DNA of 31,404 nt from positions 1 to 31,404 of the IMG/VR virus record IMGVR_UViG_3300049845_000024; one strand, written 5' to 3'. Of the stretch, positions 17,339-25,394 are shown piece by piece (positions within the stretch are counted from its first letter, which is position 1; every line of letters starts with the position of its first letter). The DNA comes from a virus. The position numbers were made by a program, and so were the translations under genes. Under the pieces are notes generated by a model that saw nothing but the letters and a program-made list of their open reading frames with translations, did not search any database and was not told the origin of the DNA.

Positions 17339-17344
17339 TATTTA
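17339..17344 (-). promoter_or_regulatory. TAAATA box 5 bases before gp15-like GTG
   Basis: Minus strand TAAATA-AATGT-GTG in the 30-base gap after the AAA+ gene; supports GTG as the start. Confidence 0.45.
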
Positions 17345-17363
17345 GCCCAAGCGGGGATTTTTA

Positions 17364-18647
17364 TCACTCATTAATAAAGCTGAATCCCATACTTCTCTTC
17401 TCACTTATATGACTTGCCTTGTTTTCTTCGGGATTGAAGAGTTCCGCTAGGGTCTTATCCCCCTTGGCAACAATATCATTTCTTCCTAGATAATCTAGGA
17501 GTTTTTGACACTCATCTTCCTTCAGCTTGTCGAACTTGTATTCGTAGTAGAGTCTTCCCTTTCTCATAAGGGCAGCATCAATTTCCCCCACATCACAGTT
17601 AAAAGTTGCAATAACTTTAAGTCCCAGAGAATCCTTAAGGAAACCGTCTGTCAACCCCAGAAGATTGTTTGTTGCAGAATTTCTATGTGTGGAAAGAACT
17701 TCTTCAGCATCTTCGATTAGTAGAATACTATTGGCATTCTCCATCATGAAGGTAATAAATCCCGGCGAAGAGATTACTTCCAACATAGATGGCGGAATAT
17801 AGATGACCTTCTTTTCTGAATTGGTTATCAGGTGTTTGATGTAGTTAGACTTTCCTGTGCCGGGATCACCGTGTAGAAGCATCAGGTTTTCAGTTTCTCC
17901 TGTCACAAACTTCTTTATCTTTTCGTGTGGAAACTTCGAACCGTAGAACAGATCGAAACGATCATCCTTAACTGGAAGTGCTTTGAAATTTGTTCTCTTC
18001 GTAAATAGTCCTTGTCTGTTTTGTGCGATGATGAAGAACTTGCTATCTTCTCTTCCAAGGTCTACCAGATTTTTGAAAAGAGTCTTGATGATCTTCTCAA
18101 TAAATTCACGATTGCTTTTCGTTGGAAGAAGAGAAATATAAAGATCGTCTGGATCGATTCTTGTTTCACGCATATCATCTTCATCCCCCGGAGAATACTC
18201 ATCCTTCACTCCTCCAAAATTTTCAATATTTGATTTTTTGGAATCTTCTGAACAATCACCACTAATCAGAATTCTCTTTTCTTTATGAAAGTATGCATAG
18301 CTGTGGTAGGATCTGCGGAAAACTAAGAAACCCAAGCTGTCTAGGTATTTTTCAACATCCTTCATCTTAGAAGTTGGAAGTCTCTTATCAACAATTCTCA
18401 GAGAGATGTGGGGTGCGCTTCCGAATAAAATCTGATATTCCGAAGGATACTCTGGTCTTAGTTCATATTTGGAATACGAAGCACATAGAGCATCTTCGCT
18501 TCTATCATACCAATAGAAACTATCTAAATATTTTGTTAATCCTTTTTCGGTGTTTTTATTCATATTTTTAATATCGTACTTTTCGTTAAGCTCTTTTGTA
18601 ACTTCCCTTAGAATTTTATCATAGAAATCTTCTGGGGTTTTTTTCAT
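17364..18647 (-). CDS. AAA+ ATPase, BCS1-like (427 aa)
   Basis: Single AAA+ module at the C-terminal half: Walker A GDPGTGKS (residues 260-267), Walker B ILLIEDAE (308-315) with the Glu-Asp order typical of BCS1-type AAA proteins, sensor 1 ATFN (347-350) and an arginine-finger segment RKGR (362-365). The first 230 residues are unique, acidic in part, and presumably give substrate specificity. Such enzymes remodel or unfold protein complexes using ATP; the target here is unknown. The gene starts with an ATG overlapping the helicase stop (TAATG), so the two are likely co-translated, and it ends 30 bases before the gp15-like gene. It carries no DNA clamp-loader signature, so I do not call it gp44. 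Confidence 0.75.
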   Translation of the reverse strand: MKKTPEDFYDKILREVTKELNEKYDIKNMNKNTEKGLTKYLDSFYWYDRSEDALCASYSKYELRPEYPSEYQILFGSAPHISLRIVDKRLPTSKMKDVEKYLDSLGFLVFRRSYHSYAYFHKEKRILISGDCSEDSKKSNIENFGGVKDEYSPGDEDDMRETRIDPDDLYISLLPTKSNREFIEKIIKTLFKNLVDLGREDSKFFIIAQNRQGLFTKRTNFKALPVKDDRFDLFYGSKFPHEKIKKFVTGETENLMLLHGDPGTGKSNYIKHLITNSEKKVIYIPPSMLEVISSPGFITFMMENANSILLIEDAEEVLSTHRNSATNNLLGLTDGFLKDSLGLKVIATFNCDVGEIDAALMRKGRLYYEYKFDKLKEDECQKLLDYLGRNDIVAKGDKTLAELFNPEENKASHISEKRSMGFSFINE

Positions 18648-20260
18648 TATTCAAACCTTTCGATGAAGTATTTCGGAAGCTTCTTTGTGTTGTCCTTTAT
18701 AACATCATAAATCGATCCGTCAAGTATATATGTCACACATTCGTCATCTAATGATCTAATTCCTCTCCCGCAAGCCTGAATTAATGCACAAAGCATCTTA
18801 TTTACATACCACTCTCTGTCAATCTCCATCATTTTTCCAACCCTTTTATCCTTGGTTGGAAGCCAAGGGGCTTTAAGAACTATCTGAAATTCTGCCAAAT
18901 CACCCTTCAGGTCAACCCCATAAGTCATGCTTGGGGACACCAAAACTGTAGGATCTGTTGAATTTTCATGCATCTTAAGTATCTCTTCGTTCTTCACTCC
19001 TGCTTCTCTACATAGTAACCTATCATTATCAACATTATTCCTAATATAATCTGCTATGTATTGTGTATGCGTATGAATAATTCCCTTATGATTTTGGTGG
19101 TGTTCAAGTAAATCTTCAACTTGTTCCGCCAATTTGGGAAGCATAGTGTTTAAATTCTTGTAATTAATTCTCTGTTTAGTATTAATTTTGATGGGTGCTT
19201 TTGTGGCATCGAACTCAGTATCAACTTCAATATATTCATATTTTTTAATACCCAAACTCTTACAGAAATTTGGAGGATCGATAATTGTTGCAGACATTAT
19301 AATCACATAATCAGCATGATCGAAAATCTGTTGTGCCAACACATCAACCTTTAGAGGAGTGAATTTAATCACCTTATCAATTCTTTCGATAATGTATTCG
19401 CTATGATAAAAGGTTGCAATAAGAAGTTGAATATTTTTCAGTATAGTTGAAAGCTTGGTATAATCCCCCGATACTTTATAAAAGGTAGGCTTACCCTTAT
19501 GTTCTTTCATCTGTAATTTATGATCCTCAATATTTGTAATCAGGTTCAGCATCAGATCATTCAACCATGCCAATACCTTTTTTGGAGATTCTTCCACAGG
19601 AAACGACAACATCTTTGTTTTGGTTTTTACTAAAAATGCAATATCGATTTCACATGAGAATTGTCCAACAAGTTGTTCTTCCAATTCAGAACCCTCATCA
19701 CACACAATAATTTTTCTCTGCTTCAAATGTTCTGGAAGACTGAAGAACATACTATAGTTCAATGTTGAGAATTTCTTTTTCAACATTTCGTTTCTCGCAT
19801 TATAATAGTAACACTTATTCGATCTACAACAATCTGCCTTCAATCCCTGAACATAAACACATGGAGCAACATCAACACTCAATGTTTCATCTAATGCACA
19901 TTCATAGTTAGATTGACCTTTTAAAATTCCCGTATTCTTGAATGTAGAGTAATACTGATCTTGAAGGGACTTTGTGATCGTAAGGGTGTAGCACCCAAAT
20001 CTACCTTGTTCTTCCATAATATCGGGACCATCTTCTCCAAAGATAGAATAATTATCAACAGCCTTTATAAACTCATCTGTTGGTTCATTGGTCGAATTCG
20101 CCAACGTTTTTGAAATATAAGATTTACCAGATCCCGTGGGAGCATTTACTACTATAAATTTTACTCCCTTACTTATAGCTTTCTCAACTTCCTTTAATAT
20201 TTTTATTTGAGATTTGTTTGGTGTAGCACCATCGGGGAAATTTATCAGTAAGTTTGCCAT
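18647..20260 (-). CDS. DinG/XPD-like iron-sulfur superfamily 2 DNA helicase (537 aa)
   Basis: ATP-driven helicase, probably 5'-to-3' as for the Rad3/XPD/DinG group. Motifs: Walker A APTGSGKS (40-47); four Cys positions that could ligate a 4Fe-4S cluster, Cys121, Cys134, Cys144 or 145 and Cys150; an XPD-like NYSMFF after the cluster; motif II DEGS (188-191) where the family normally has DEAH; SAT of motif III; and in the second RecA domain VLVSPSMTYGVDLKGD and motif VI QACGRGIR (495-502). The start is taken as the ATG at 20260; a TTG one codon upstream is possible. No TAAATA box and no Shine-Dalgarno sequence are seen. A role in replication, recombination or R-loop removal is inferred from the family. 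Confidence 0.85.
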   Translation of the reverse strand: MANLLINFPDGATPNKSQIKILKEVEKAISKGVKFIVVNAPTGSGKSYISKTLANSTNEPTDEFIKAVDNYSIFGEDGPDIMEEQGRFGCYTLTITKSLQDQYYSTFKNTGILKGQSNYECALDETLSVDVAPCVYVQGLKADCCRSNKCYYYNARNEMLKKKFSTLNYSMFFSLPEHLKQRKIIVCDEGSELEEQLVGQFSCEIDIAFLVKTKTKMLSFPVEESPKKVLAWLNDLMLNLITNIEDHKLQMKEHKGKPTFYKVSGDYTKLSTILKNIQLLIATFYHSEYIIERIDKVIKFTPLKVDVLAQQIFDHADYVIIMSATIIDPPNFCKSLGIKKYEYIEVDTEFDATKAPIKINTKQRINYKNLNTMLPKLAEQVEDLLEHHQNHKGIIHTHTQYIADYIRNNVDNDRLLCREAGVKNEEILKMHENSTDPTVLVSPSMTYGVDLKGDLAEFQIVLKAPWLPTKDKRVGKMMEIDREWYVNKMLCALIQACGRGIRSLDDECVTYILDGSIYDVIKDNTKKLPKYFIERFE

Positions 20261-20290
20261 CAACTAAGTATAGTGTATTGGGCAGGGTTG

Positions 20291-20638
20291 TCAAGACGAT
20301 AAAGACGATAGGGGGATAATATACAGGTATTTTTCGTGAATCTTCGAATTCTTCTCACGGGACACGGTTTTCATCTTCCAGAACACTTCCTCCGTGTTGG
20401 GAATGAATGCGGAAAGACAATAATCAAACAAAAATCCATTTTCCAACCTCTGAACCCTATACGGGTAGGGAATCTCATAGTCCTTAATTCCAGAATGTTC
20501 TGTCTCTAGCTTAAATTTAATAAAGAATTGTTTTGTATTAAAAACTTTAATTTTACCCTTGCGTAAGATCTTATTATCGACACGCATCTCGACATTCTTC
20601 AACATCAATTCTTTTAACTTATCTTCAATCTTATACAT
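20291..20638 (-). CDS. Hypothetical protein, unrecognised (115 aa)
   Basis: Not recognised. It is a basic, soluble small protein: a short N-terminal helix, then beta-rich segments (GKIKVFNTKQFFIKFKL, YEIPYPYRVQRLENGFLFDY) and a C-terminal Ser-rich end. There are no Cys clusters, signal peptide or membrane segment. It lies between the SH3-like protein and the helicase with gaps of about 30 bases on each side, on the same strand, and so is probably co-transcribed with them. Small basic beta proteins in this position are often nucleic-acid associated, but nothing in the sequence proves it. The length, ATG and steady codon use support a real gene. Confidence 0.6.
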   Translation of the reverse strand: MYKIEDKLKELMLKNVEMRVDNKILRKGKIKVFNTKQFFIKFKLETEHSGIKDYEIPYPYRVQRLENGFLFDYCLSAFIPNTEEVFWKMKTVSREKNSKIHEKYLYIIPLSSLSS

Positions 20639-20671
20639 ATATTAATTACGTGAGAGGTAAAGAAAAATCAA

Positions 20672-21241
20672 CTATCTCCACCCAATAAAACTCATCTTCT
20701 GTTCCTGAGACATTTTAGATAGAACATCATCATAGTATTTCCAGAAGGTTTCGTCACCGGGAATTACCTGTCGGAGATAACAAGTCATTTTAGATGGTCC
20801 CTTGTCCGTATGGGGGGATTCTGGAGTAGAAATAGATATATTTCTATAACTTTGCATGAAGATATCCCACGCACATGCTAGGTCATGTTTTTGTCTATCT
20901 ATATTAGTCCCCTTCACAGGAGAAACATAGTGTAATATGTCTCTGCCCCTATCTGAATTCAGAATAGCATGGGAATTTGTACACAACATTCGCCTCACCT
21001 TAAATTTTTCAATCGCCCTTTCTGGTCGTCTTCGAACAAAAACAATCTCACAAACGTTGTTTTTTAACAGATATTCTAGCTCCATTCTTGAAACTAGTTT
21101 TCTGGTTTGTTTAATATTGGACTTATAATTCTCTACTACTTGAAAAGATTTAACGAACCTATTCCACGCATCTCTAAGATTACCCTTAGCATCAATGGTA
21201 ATTCTTTCAAATCTTTCCTTCTTTTTATCTACGGGTGGCAT
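20672..21241 (-). CDS. Possible SH3-like beta-barrel (DUF2693-like) protein (189 aa)
   Basis: The central part reads EYLLKNNVCEIVFVRRRPE, then KVRRMLCTNSHAIL, and later ACAWDIFMQSYRNISI. This strand-basic loop-RRMLCT order followed by an AWDIF strand is like the small phage proteins annotated as SH3 beta-barrel or DUF2693, but this one is longer, with a basic N-terminal segment and a C-terminal helix. Function in that family is not established. The ATG at 21241 is preferred to the TTG just before it; TAAATA lies 6 bases upstream (AATAAATA matches seven of eight positions of the late box). It follows the co-chaperonin-like gene by 12 bases. Family assignment is tentative. Confidence 0.5.
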   Translation of the reverse strand: MPPVDKKKERFERITIDAKGNLRDAWNRFVKSFQVVENYKSNIKQTRKLVSRMELEYLLKNNVCEIVFVRRRPERAIEKFKVRRMLCTNSHAILNSDRGRDILHYVSPVKGTNIDRQKHDLACAWDIFMQSYRNISISTPESPHTDKGPSKMTCYLRQVIPGDETFWKYYDDVLSKMSQEQKMSFIGWR

Positions 21242-21247
21242 CAATAA

Positions 21248-21253
21248 TATTTA
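21248..21253 (-). promoter_or_regulatory. TAAATA box 6 bases before the SH3-like gene
   Basis: Minus strand AATAAATA-TTATTG-ATG in a 12-base gap; AATAAATA matches the late box at seven of eight positions. Confidence 0.45.
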
Positions 21254-21682
21254 TTAACTATTCTTAGGTTTACAAATTCCAAACATTCTTTGTTCGTTTA
21301 AGAAAATTCCTTTATTAACTTTGCCATGATTTTCAACCTCAACATTAGTGATTTGAATACCCATATTAGAGGGGAACATTACAATATCTCCAACCTGTGT
21401 AAACCGAACATTTGGTCCCTTAAGAATGACCCTACCCTTTCTCCACATGTTATTAACCTGTGCGGTAGGGATGAAAATTGCCCCTCTTTGAACGAAATCC
21501 TGACCATCCACACTTGCCGCTAGGTCACAGAATTCAAGCAACATCACATCATCCATTAGGCTTGATAGTAGGTAATCCTCTAATCCGAAATCGGTAGGTA
21601 GTCCACCACTAGATAGGTCGATGTGGGATTTTTGAACTGGAAGGGCTTCAATTGGAACTTTTGGTTGTTCTACAGTATTCAT
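21254..21682 (-). CDS. GroES / gp31-like co-chaperonin (142 aa)
   Basis: Resembles GroES-fold co-chaperonins of T4-like phages such as gp31, which cap the host GroEL chamber so that the large capsid protein can fold. Evidence: after about 45 variable residues, a strand LLEFCDLAA, a disordered-looking loop region, RGAIFIPTA (GroES has a GGI-P equivalent), MWRKGRVILKGPNV followed by VGDIVMFP, and a terminal strand FLNEQRMFGIC equivalent to the GroES end. The length is a little above T4 gp31. TAAATA is 6 bases before the ATG, followed by GGG, the nearest thing to a Shine-Dalgarno sequence among these starts. It lies 5 bases after the sulfotransferase gene. Some marine phages carry this protein in the virion instead, an alternative I cannot exclude. 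Confidence 0.55.
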   Translation of the reverse strand: MNTVEQPKVPIEALPVQKSHIDLSSGGLPTDFGLEDYLLSSLMDDVMLLEFCDLAASVDGQDFVQRGAIFIPTAQVNNMWRKGRVILKGPNVRFTQVGDIVMFPSNMGIQITNVEVENHGKVNKGIFLNEQRMFGICKPKNS

Positions 21683-21687
21683 ATACC

Positions 21688-22299
21688 CTATTTACTATCA
21701 GTCATCGAATATGTCAATACTGCCTTATTACTATCTTCTTTGACAGCATTATACAATTCAAAATCTTCCTTATACATACATTTCAGATATTCTATACTTC
21801 TTTCACTATATTCAAATGGGACTCTTGGGGAAGCATTGATTTTTGGAATTTTAATATTTAAGCCTGTCTCTTCATTGAGTTTTTCGATTTCCTGTTCTAA
21901 ATCATCAAACAATAAAAACTTGTATGGTTTATATACCCATAATATTTGTTTAGCAAATACCCAATCAGTATGAACAGGCTTACCATTTATACTATGATAG
22001 TGATCCTGTATCTTCATGTAGGATAATGCTCTAGCATCAAATTCCAGTAGTGATTGAATTAGTTGTTCTGGGTTATTGAGATGGTCGCGCATCTTATTCT
22101 TCTCATATCTTTTTAAATAGAAAAACGCAGATGTGAATCTATCTACAGGATTCCTAACAACATATATATTCTTCGTCTTATCAAGCCACCAAAACTGAAC
22201 ACCATGTCCACGGTAAATTATATTTGGTTTACCAGCCAACGCTTTTTGAAATGACATTCCAGCATTTTTAGGAATGTGTATAAACGAATATTCAACCAT
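21688..22299 (-). CDS. Sulfotransferase-family protein (203 aa)
   Basis: Transfers sulfate from PAPS to a hydroxyl, most likely on a sugar given its neighbours. The 5'-phosphosulfate loop is IHIPKNAGMSF (residues 7-17) and the 3'-phosphate site is VVRNPVDRFTSAFFYL (47-62), both in the form seen in carbohydrate sulfotransferases. There is no signal peptide or transmembrane segment, so it would act in the cytoplasm. The ATG at 22299 overlaps the previous stop by 8 bases (ATGGTTGA); a TTG at 22311 would add four residues but is less convincing. It is the last gene of the glycan block. The acceptor is unknown; a sugar made by the block is the natural candidate. Confidence 0.8.
   Translation of the reverse strand: MVEYSFIHIPKNAGMSFQKALAGKPNIIYRGHGVQFWWLDKTKNIYVVRNPVDRFTSAFFYLKRYEKNKMRDHLNNPEQLIQSLLEFDARALSYMKIQDHYHSINGKPVHTDWVFAKQILWVYKPYKFLLFDDLEQEIEKLNEETGLNIKIPKINASPRVPFEYSERSIEYLKCMYKEDFELYNAVKEDSNKAVLTYSMTDSK
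21689..21694 (-). promoter_or_regulatory. TAAATA box 6 bases before co-chaperonin-like ATG
   Basis: Minus strand GTAAATA-GGGTAT-ATG, overlapping the end of the sulfotransferase gene. Confidence 0.45.
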
Positions 22300-22636
22300 T
22301 GTAGTATTCAAACAATTCCAATTCTCTTCTGGAGTAAAATTCAGGAACTATGAGAGATTCCTTCTTTTCGTCTTCTCTATTCCTCTTTATGTAATTAACA
22401 TGTTTCTTCTTCTGAATTGGAATCATGTATTCATAAAATCGAAATTGATCTTCTTTACATTTATGAATGTTATCATACATGTTTATCGTATCGTTAATAT
22501 ACGACACCAATTTTCCTTTTTCATAAAAGGATAACATCTTTCTCGCCATCCAAGGACTGAATTCCGATAGAAGTTCTCCATCCAATTCCTTCCTTCTTTC
22601 CTCAAACATTAGATAATTTGTGGCATTGAAACTCAT
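22292..22636 (-). CDS. Small protein resembling clamp-loader subunit gp62 (114 aa)
   Basis: Helical, basic protein. The segment SPWMARKMLSFYEKGKLVSY, then INMYDNIHKCKEDQFRFYEY and IPIQKKKHVNYIKR, has the order of conserved positions I recall for small gp62 clamp-loader subunits of T4-like phages (short helix ending LS, Asn-containing helix, aromatic helix, then a proline and a basic K/R-rich W/Y-K end). It would pair with gp44 to load the sliding clamp, but gp44 and gp45 are not in this window, and the setting inside a glycan block is odd. It overlaps GT11 by 4 bases (ATGA) and the sulfotransferase by 8 bases. If the gp62 idea is wrong it is simply a hypothetical protein. Confidence 0.4.
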   Translation of the reverse strand: MSFNATNYLMFEERRKELDGELLSEFSPWMARKMLSFYEKGKLVSYINDTINMYDNIHKCKEDQFRFYEYMIPIQKKKHVNYIKRNREDEKKESLIVPEFYSRRELELFEYYNG

Positions 22637-23373
22637 ATTTTTATCATTCCATCGTAATATATATCAGAGCAATCCCTATCATGTAGCCATTTACTAGGAA
22701 CATAAACTTTCTTCTTTGGAACTCCAAGTAATGAAGCCCACCAAGAAAATGATGAATTACTACAAACCAGTATCTCATGTTGAGCCAATGCTGTCAAGTC
22801 TTTTAATTCAGAATTCGAACTAAAGATATTAAACTCTCCCTCATTCAAAAATCTATTAACATATTCTGGAGAATCAGTAAAAACATTAATATTATGATCC
22901 TTATATTCTCTGAATAATTTTCTAAAGTATTCTTCGTTATTACCGAAGATTGTAGGGAATCTTGAATAATCCCCCATTCTAATATGAAATGCAACGGATT
23001 TATTTGTGATAAATATTGTGTTGATCTTAGGAAGAACCAGTTTACTGACGAACTCGTCTTTATAATCCTGAAAGTATTTTAGAGACTGAAAATATCCATT
23101 CAATACCACATCTCCATCATAATAGGGTAGTTCGTTATAATTGAATTCCTTTTCGTCTATGCTATGAACATTCTGCAAAGGTCCATTATGAAATTCGAAA
23201 TTTTGTAATAGATTATCTGCATAGTTGTTAGGTTGTTTACCTTGCGATGCAGTCCATTCAGTGACATTGATGAATAATTCCTTTTCATACTTTTTCGAAT
23301 ATGCATATCCCGCAGCTATTTGAAATAACTGATTTCCAATCCCTCCACATACATTAACATAACATTTACTCAT
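22633..23373 (-). CDS. GT11-family glycosyltransferase, alpha-1,2-fucosyltransferase-like (246 aa)
   Basis: Transfers a sugar, typically L-fucose from GDP-fucose in an alpha-1,2 linkage. Family hallmarks are all present: GGIGNQLFQ (residues 10-18), the donor-binding HIRMGDY (130-136, usually HIRRGDY), and the C-terminal NSSFSWWAS (206-214). The length is slightly short for GT11, with no membrane segment. An exact late-type box TATAAATA lies 17 bases before the ATG, inside the preceding gene, so this gene may also be expressed late on its own. It overlaps the FkbM gene by 8 bases and the gp62-like gene by 4. The Arg-to-Met change in HIRRGDY is unusual and may alter donor choice. Confidence 0.85.
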   Translation of the reverse strand: MSKCYVNVCGGIGNQLFQIAAGYAYSKKYEKELFINVTEWTASQGKQPNNYADNLLQNFEFHNGPLQNVHSIDEKEFNYNELPYYDGDVVLNGYFQSLKYFQDYKDEFVSKLVLPKINTIFITNKSVAFHIRMGDYSRFPTIFGNNEEYFRKLFREYKDHNINVFTDSPEYVNRFLNEGEFNIFSSNSELKDLTALAQHEILVCSNSSFSWWASLLGVPKKKVYVPSKWLHDRDCSDIYYDGMIKI

Positions 23374-24589
23374 TCACTACCTCGATTTTGTATTTATATC
23401 CTACATTAACAATACCAGTTCCAGAGTAATGTGCAACATCAGAAACTTCCCATTTTTCATATGGAAGACCATTCCACCATTCATTCATGGCTTTTGGATT
23501 TGCCCCCGGAATAGCACAAGGCCAATTATCAAGAACATCATCAAGAATAAGAATTCCCTTCCAACCCACATCCTCCAGAAAGGTCATAAATTCTCTTTCC
23601 TTGATACCATCGTGAGGGTCAACATCAATCATGATAATATCGACATTCTTCCAATCAATACCATGCTCCATGAAGTTACCTATAACGAATTCGATATTGT
23701 CTTTTTTAATTGTTGGTTTCCAGTCAAAAATATCAAAGGTTGTAACTTTATTGCTATCATTATATGCCAATGCTAATGCGGAATCCCCGTGTCTGGTTCC
23801 AACTTCAACAATATGCCCATTATTGATTAATGTGCTGATATACGCATAAAATTTATACGCTTCAACACCTGCTTTAGCATTGAGTGCTTCGTCCGATCCT
23901 CCAAATTGCTTCAGGGGACTCAAATCAATATTAGCAACATCCTTTTTGTTTATTCTCACAGTCTTAATTTCACTGTTTAGATTTTTTCTAACATAAAGTG
24001 CATCTCCCCAACCACATCCAGTATCTTCTTCCAACACCTTTTCAAATCCCTTTTCAGCCAAGAATGCTGTTATTTCGCTAATGTGTGGGCAACCCTTATA
24101 CATCTCCTTATAATTAACTTCAGTAAACACCGCTTCAATATAATCCCAATTAGTCAGACCCTTCATTGCCTTCAATTCTGCACCCTGAATATCTAAATTT
24201 AGAATATTCAAACTCGGAATAAATACATTAATTTTCTTTAAAATGGTATCGAGAGTGACCGTTTTCATTTTAACAGAATCAACATTTTTGATGTGGGGAT
24301 ATATTTGAGCATGTTCTCCCAATTCTAAAATAGAAGAACTCTCAGAATTGTTAGTAATATGAAACTCTACCTCCTCTACTTTATCAGAAACTGCTGCATG
24401 AACAATTATACAACTTTCATCATCAATATTACAATTGTAAGCTAATTCTTTATTAGCTTCGATGAATATAATATTATTAACACAAGCCTTTTTATAGATC
24501 GGGTATTCCTCTGCTTTATGCATTCCCACATGGATTACACCAAATGGGGTTATTCCATATTCTCTAACTTTTTCAAATTGTATCAGCAT
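23366..24589 (-). CDS. Fused double methyltransferase: FkbM domain plus second class I domain (407 aa)
   Basis: Two SAM-dependent methyltransferases in one chain. Residues 1-205 are FkbM-like: VIHVGMHKAEEYPIY (18-32), FIEAN after strand 2, VTLDTIL (111-117) and LNLDIQGAELKAMKGL (130-145). Residues 225-400 are a separate class I domain with SAM loop VEVGTRHGDSALAL (261-274), TFDIFDW (284-290), and IIMIDVDPHDGIKEREF (318-334), resembling methyltransferases that act on sugars in surface polysaccharide clusters. Both glycine/acidic motifs look intact, so two methyl transfers are possible. It overlaps SDR by 17 bases. The likely substrate is the glycan made by the adjacent transferases; the positions methylated are unknown. 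Confidence 0.8.
   Translation of the reverse strand: MLIQFEKVREYGITPFGVIHVGMHKAEEYPIYKKACVNNIIFIEANKELAYNCNIDDESCIIVHAAVSDKVEEVEFHITNNSESSSILELGEHAQIYPHIKNVDSVKMKTVTLDTILKKINVFIPSLNILNLDIQGAELKAMKGLTNWDYIEAVFTEVNYKEMYKGCPHISEITAFLAEKGFEKVLEEDTGCGWGDALYVRKNLNSEIKTVRINKKDVANIDLSPLKQFGGSDEALNAKAGVEAYKFYAYISTLINNGHIVEVGTRHGDSALALAYNDSNKVTTFDIFDWKPTIKKDNIEFVIGNFMEHGIDWKNVDIIMIDVDPHDGIKEREFMTFLEDVGWKGILILDDVLDNWPCAIPGANPKAMNEWWNGLPYEKWEVSDVAHYSGTGIVNVGYKYKIEVVNE
23391..23398 (-). promoter_or_regulatory. T4-type late promoter box TATAAATA
   Basis: Exact TATAAATA on the minus strand inside the end of the FkbM gene, 17 bases before the GT11 ATG at 23373. It may be a chance match, since it is within coding DNA, but its distance from the start is the same as at 8599-8606. 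Confidence 0.4.
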
Positions 24590-25394
24590 ATATTTTTTCT
24601 ATACCCTCTCTCAAGGATGTTTTTGGTTTCCAGAAATTAAGAATGTAAGGATCTGGCTCATTCATGGCATTTTTCTGCGTCTCATCTTTTCTATTCGCAG
24701 GAACCACTTCACAACCACTAATATCCTTTAAAATATTAGCAACATCGAGAATGGAACTCCATTCAAAACTTGTAATATGATAATTCTTAGTTTTATCAAG
24801 TTTATCATATAATTCAGTTAATGTCAAGAAGCATTCGGCACAATCTCTAGCATATAGAAGTTGGCGAGATTCTGTTCCATCGGTTCTCATGTTGATAACA
24901 CCATCATGTTTCGCCATTCTACAAAAGTCTGTAATAACATGGGCTTTATCTTCTTCATGTTCCATACCATAAACATTCCATAAACGAACAACAAGCCCTC
25001 CAATATCATTCGTAAGTTTTTCTCCAATCGACTTAAGTTGTCCATATGTGGAATAACCCAATTCAGACATTTGTGAAGATGTGAACAAGAAGGGCTTCTT
25101 AGTCTCTTTTAATGCAGTAAAAACATTAATCATTATTTTCATGTTTTCATCAATAAAAGGGAATGTGTCTTGATGTTTTTCTAGGTATTTTGCTCCTCCC
25201 ACATTCGATGCAAAGTAGTAAACAAAATCACATTCATTCATGTAATTATAAAGGGGATATTTACATTGCCAAGAAAGATCTTGATATGGAGTAATTTTCT
25301 TATCATAACGAATTACTTCATGTCCCATTTCTTCCAAATACTTACAAGTTGGATGCCCAATCTGCCCCTCTGATCCTAATACTAATATTTTCAT
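24573..25394 (-). CDS. NAD(P)-dependent nucleotide-sugar epimerase/reductase, extended SDR (273 aa)
   Basis: Extended short-chain dehydrogenase/reductase: cofactor loop GSEGQIG (residues 7-13), FASNVGGAKYL (61-71), SSQ (106-108) and the catalytic Tyr117-x3-Lys121 pair (YGQLK). The NVGG stretch is like that of GDP-L-fucose synthase and related epimerases, and two fucosyltransferase-like enzymes lie nearby, so supply of GDP-fucose or a similar donor is a sensible inference, not proof. It is about 40 residues shorter than typical family members, mainly at the C-terminus. No GDP-mannose 4,6-dehydratase is present here, so the host or another part of the genome would have to supply the precursor. 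It overlaps its neighbours by 4 and 17 bases. Confidence 0.75.
   Translation of the reverse strand: MKILVLGSEGQIGHPTCKYLEEMGHEVIRYDKKITPYQDLSWQCKYPLYNYMNECDFVYYFASNVGGAKYLEKHQDTFPFIDENMKIMINVFTALKETKKPFLFTSSQMSELGYSTYGQLKSIGEKLTNDIGGLVVRLWNVYGMEHEEDKAHVITDFCRMAKHDGVINMRTDGTESRQLLYARDCAECFLTLTELYDKLDKTKNYHITSFEWSSILDVANILKDISGCEVVPANRKDETQKNAMNEPDPYILNFWKPKTSLREGIEKIYADTI

Noticed and set aside
17334-17363. Possible terminator (CCC-AAGC-GGG followed by T run on the plus strand)
   Set aside because: Stem of only three or four pairs, and the T run is on the strand with no gene ending there.
17364-18647. AAA+ protein as the clamp-loader subunit gp44
   Set aside because: Walker B and sensor region are BCS1-like, with a large unrelated N-terminal half, and no clamp-loader signature such as SRC is present.
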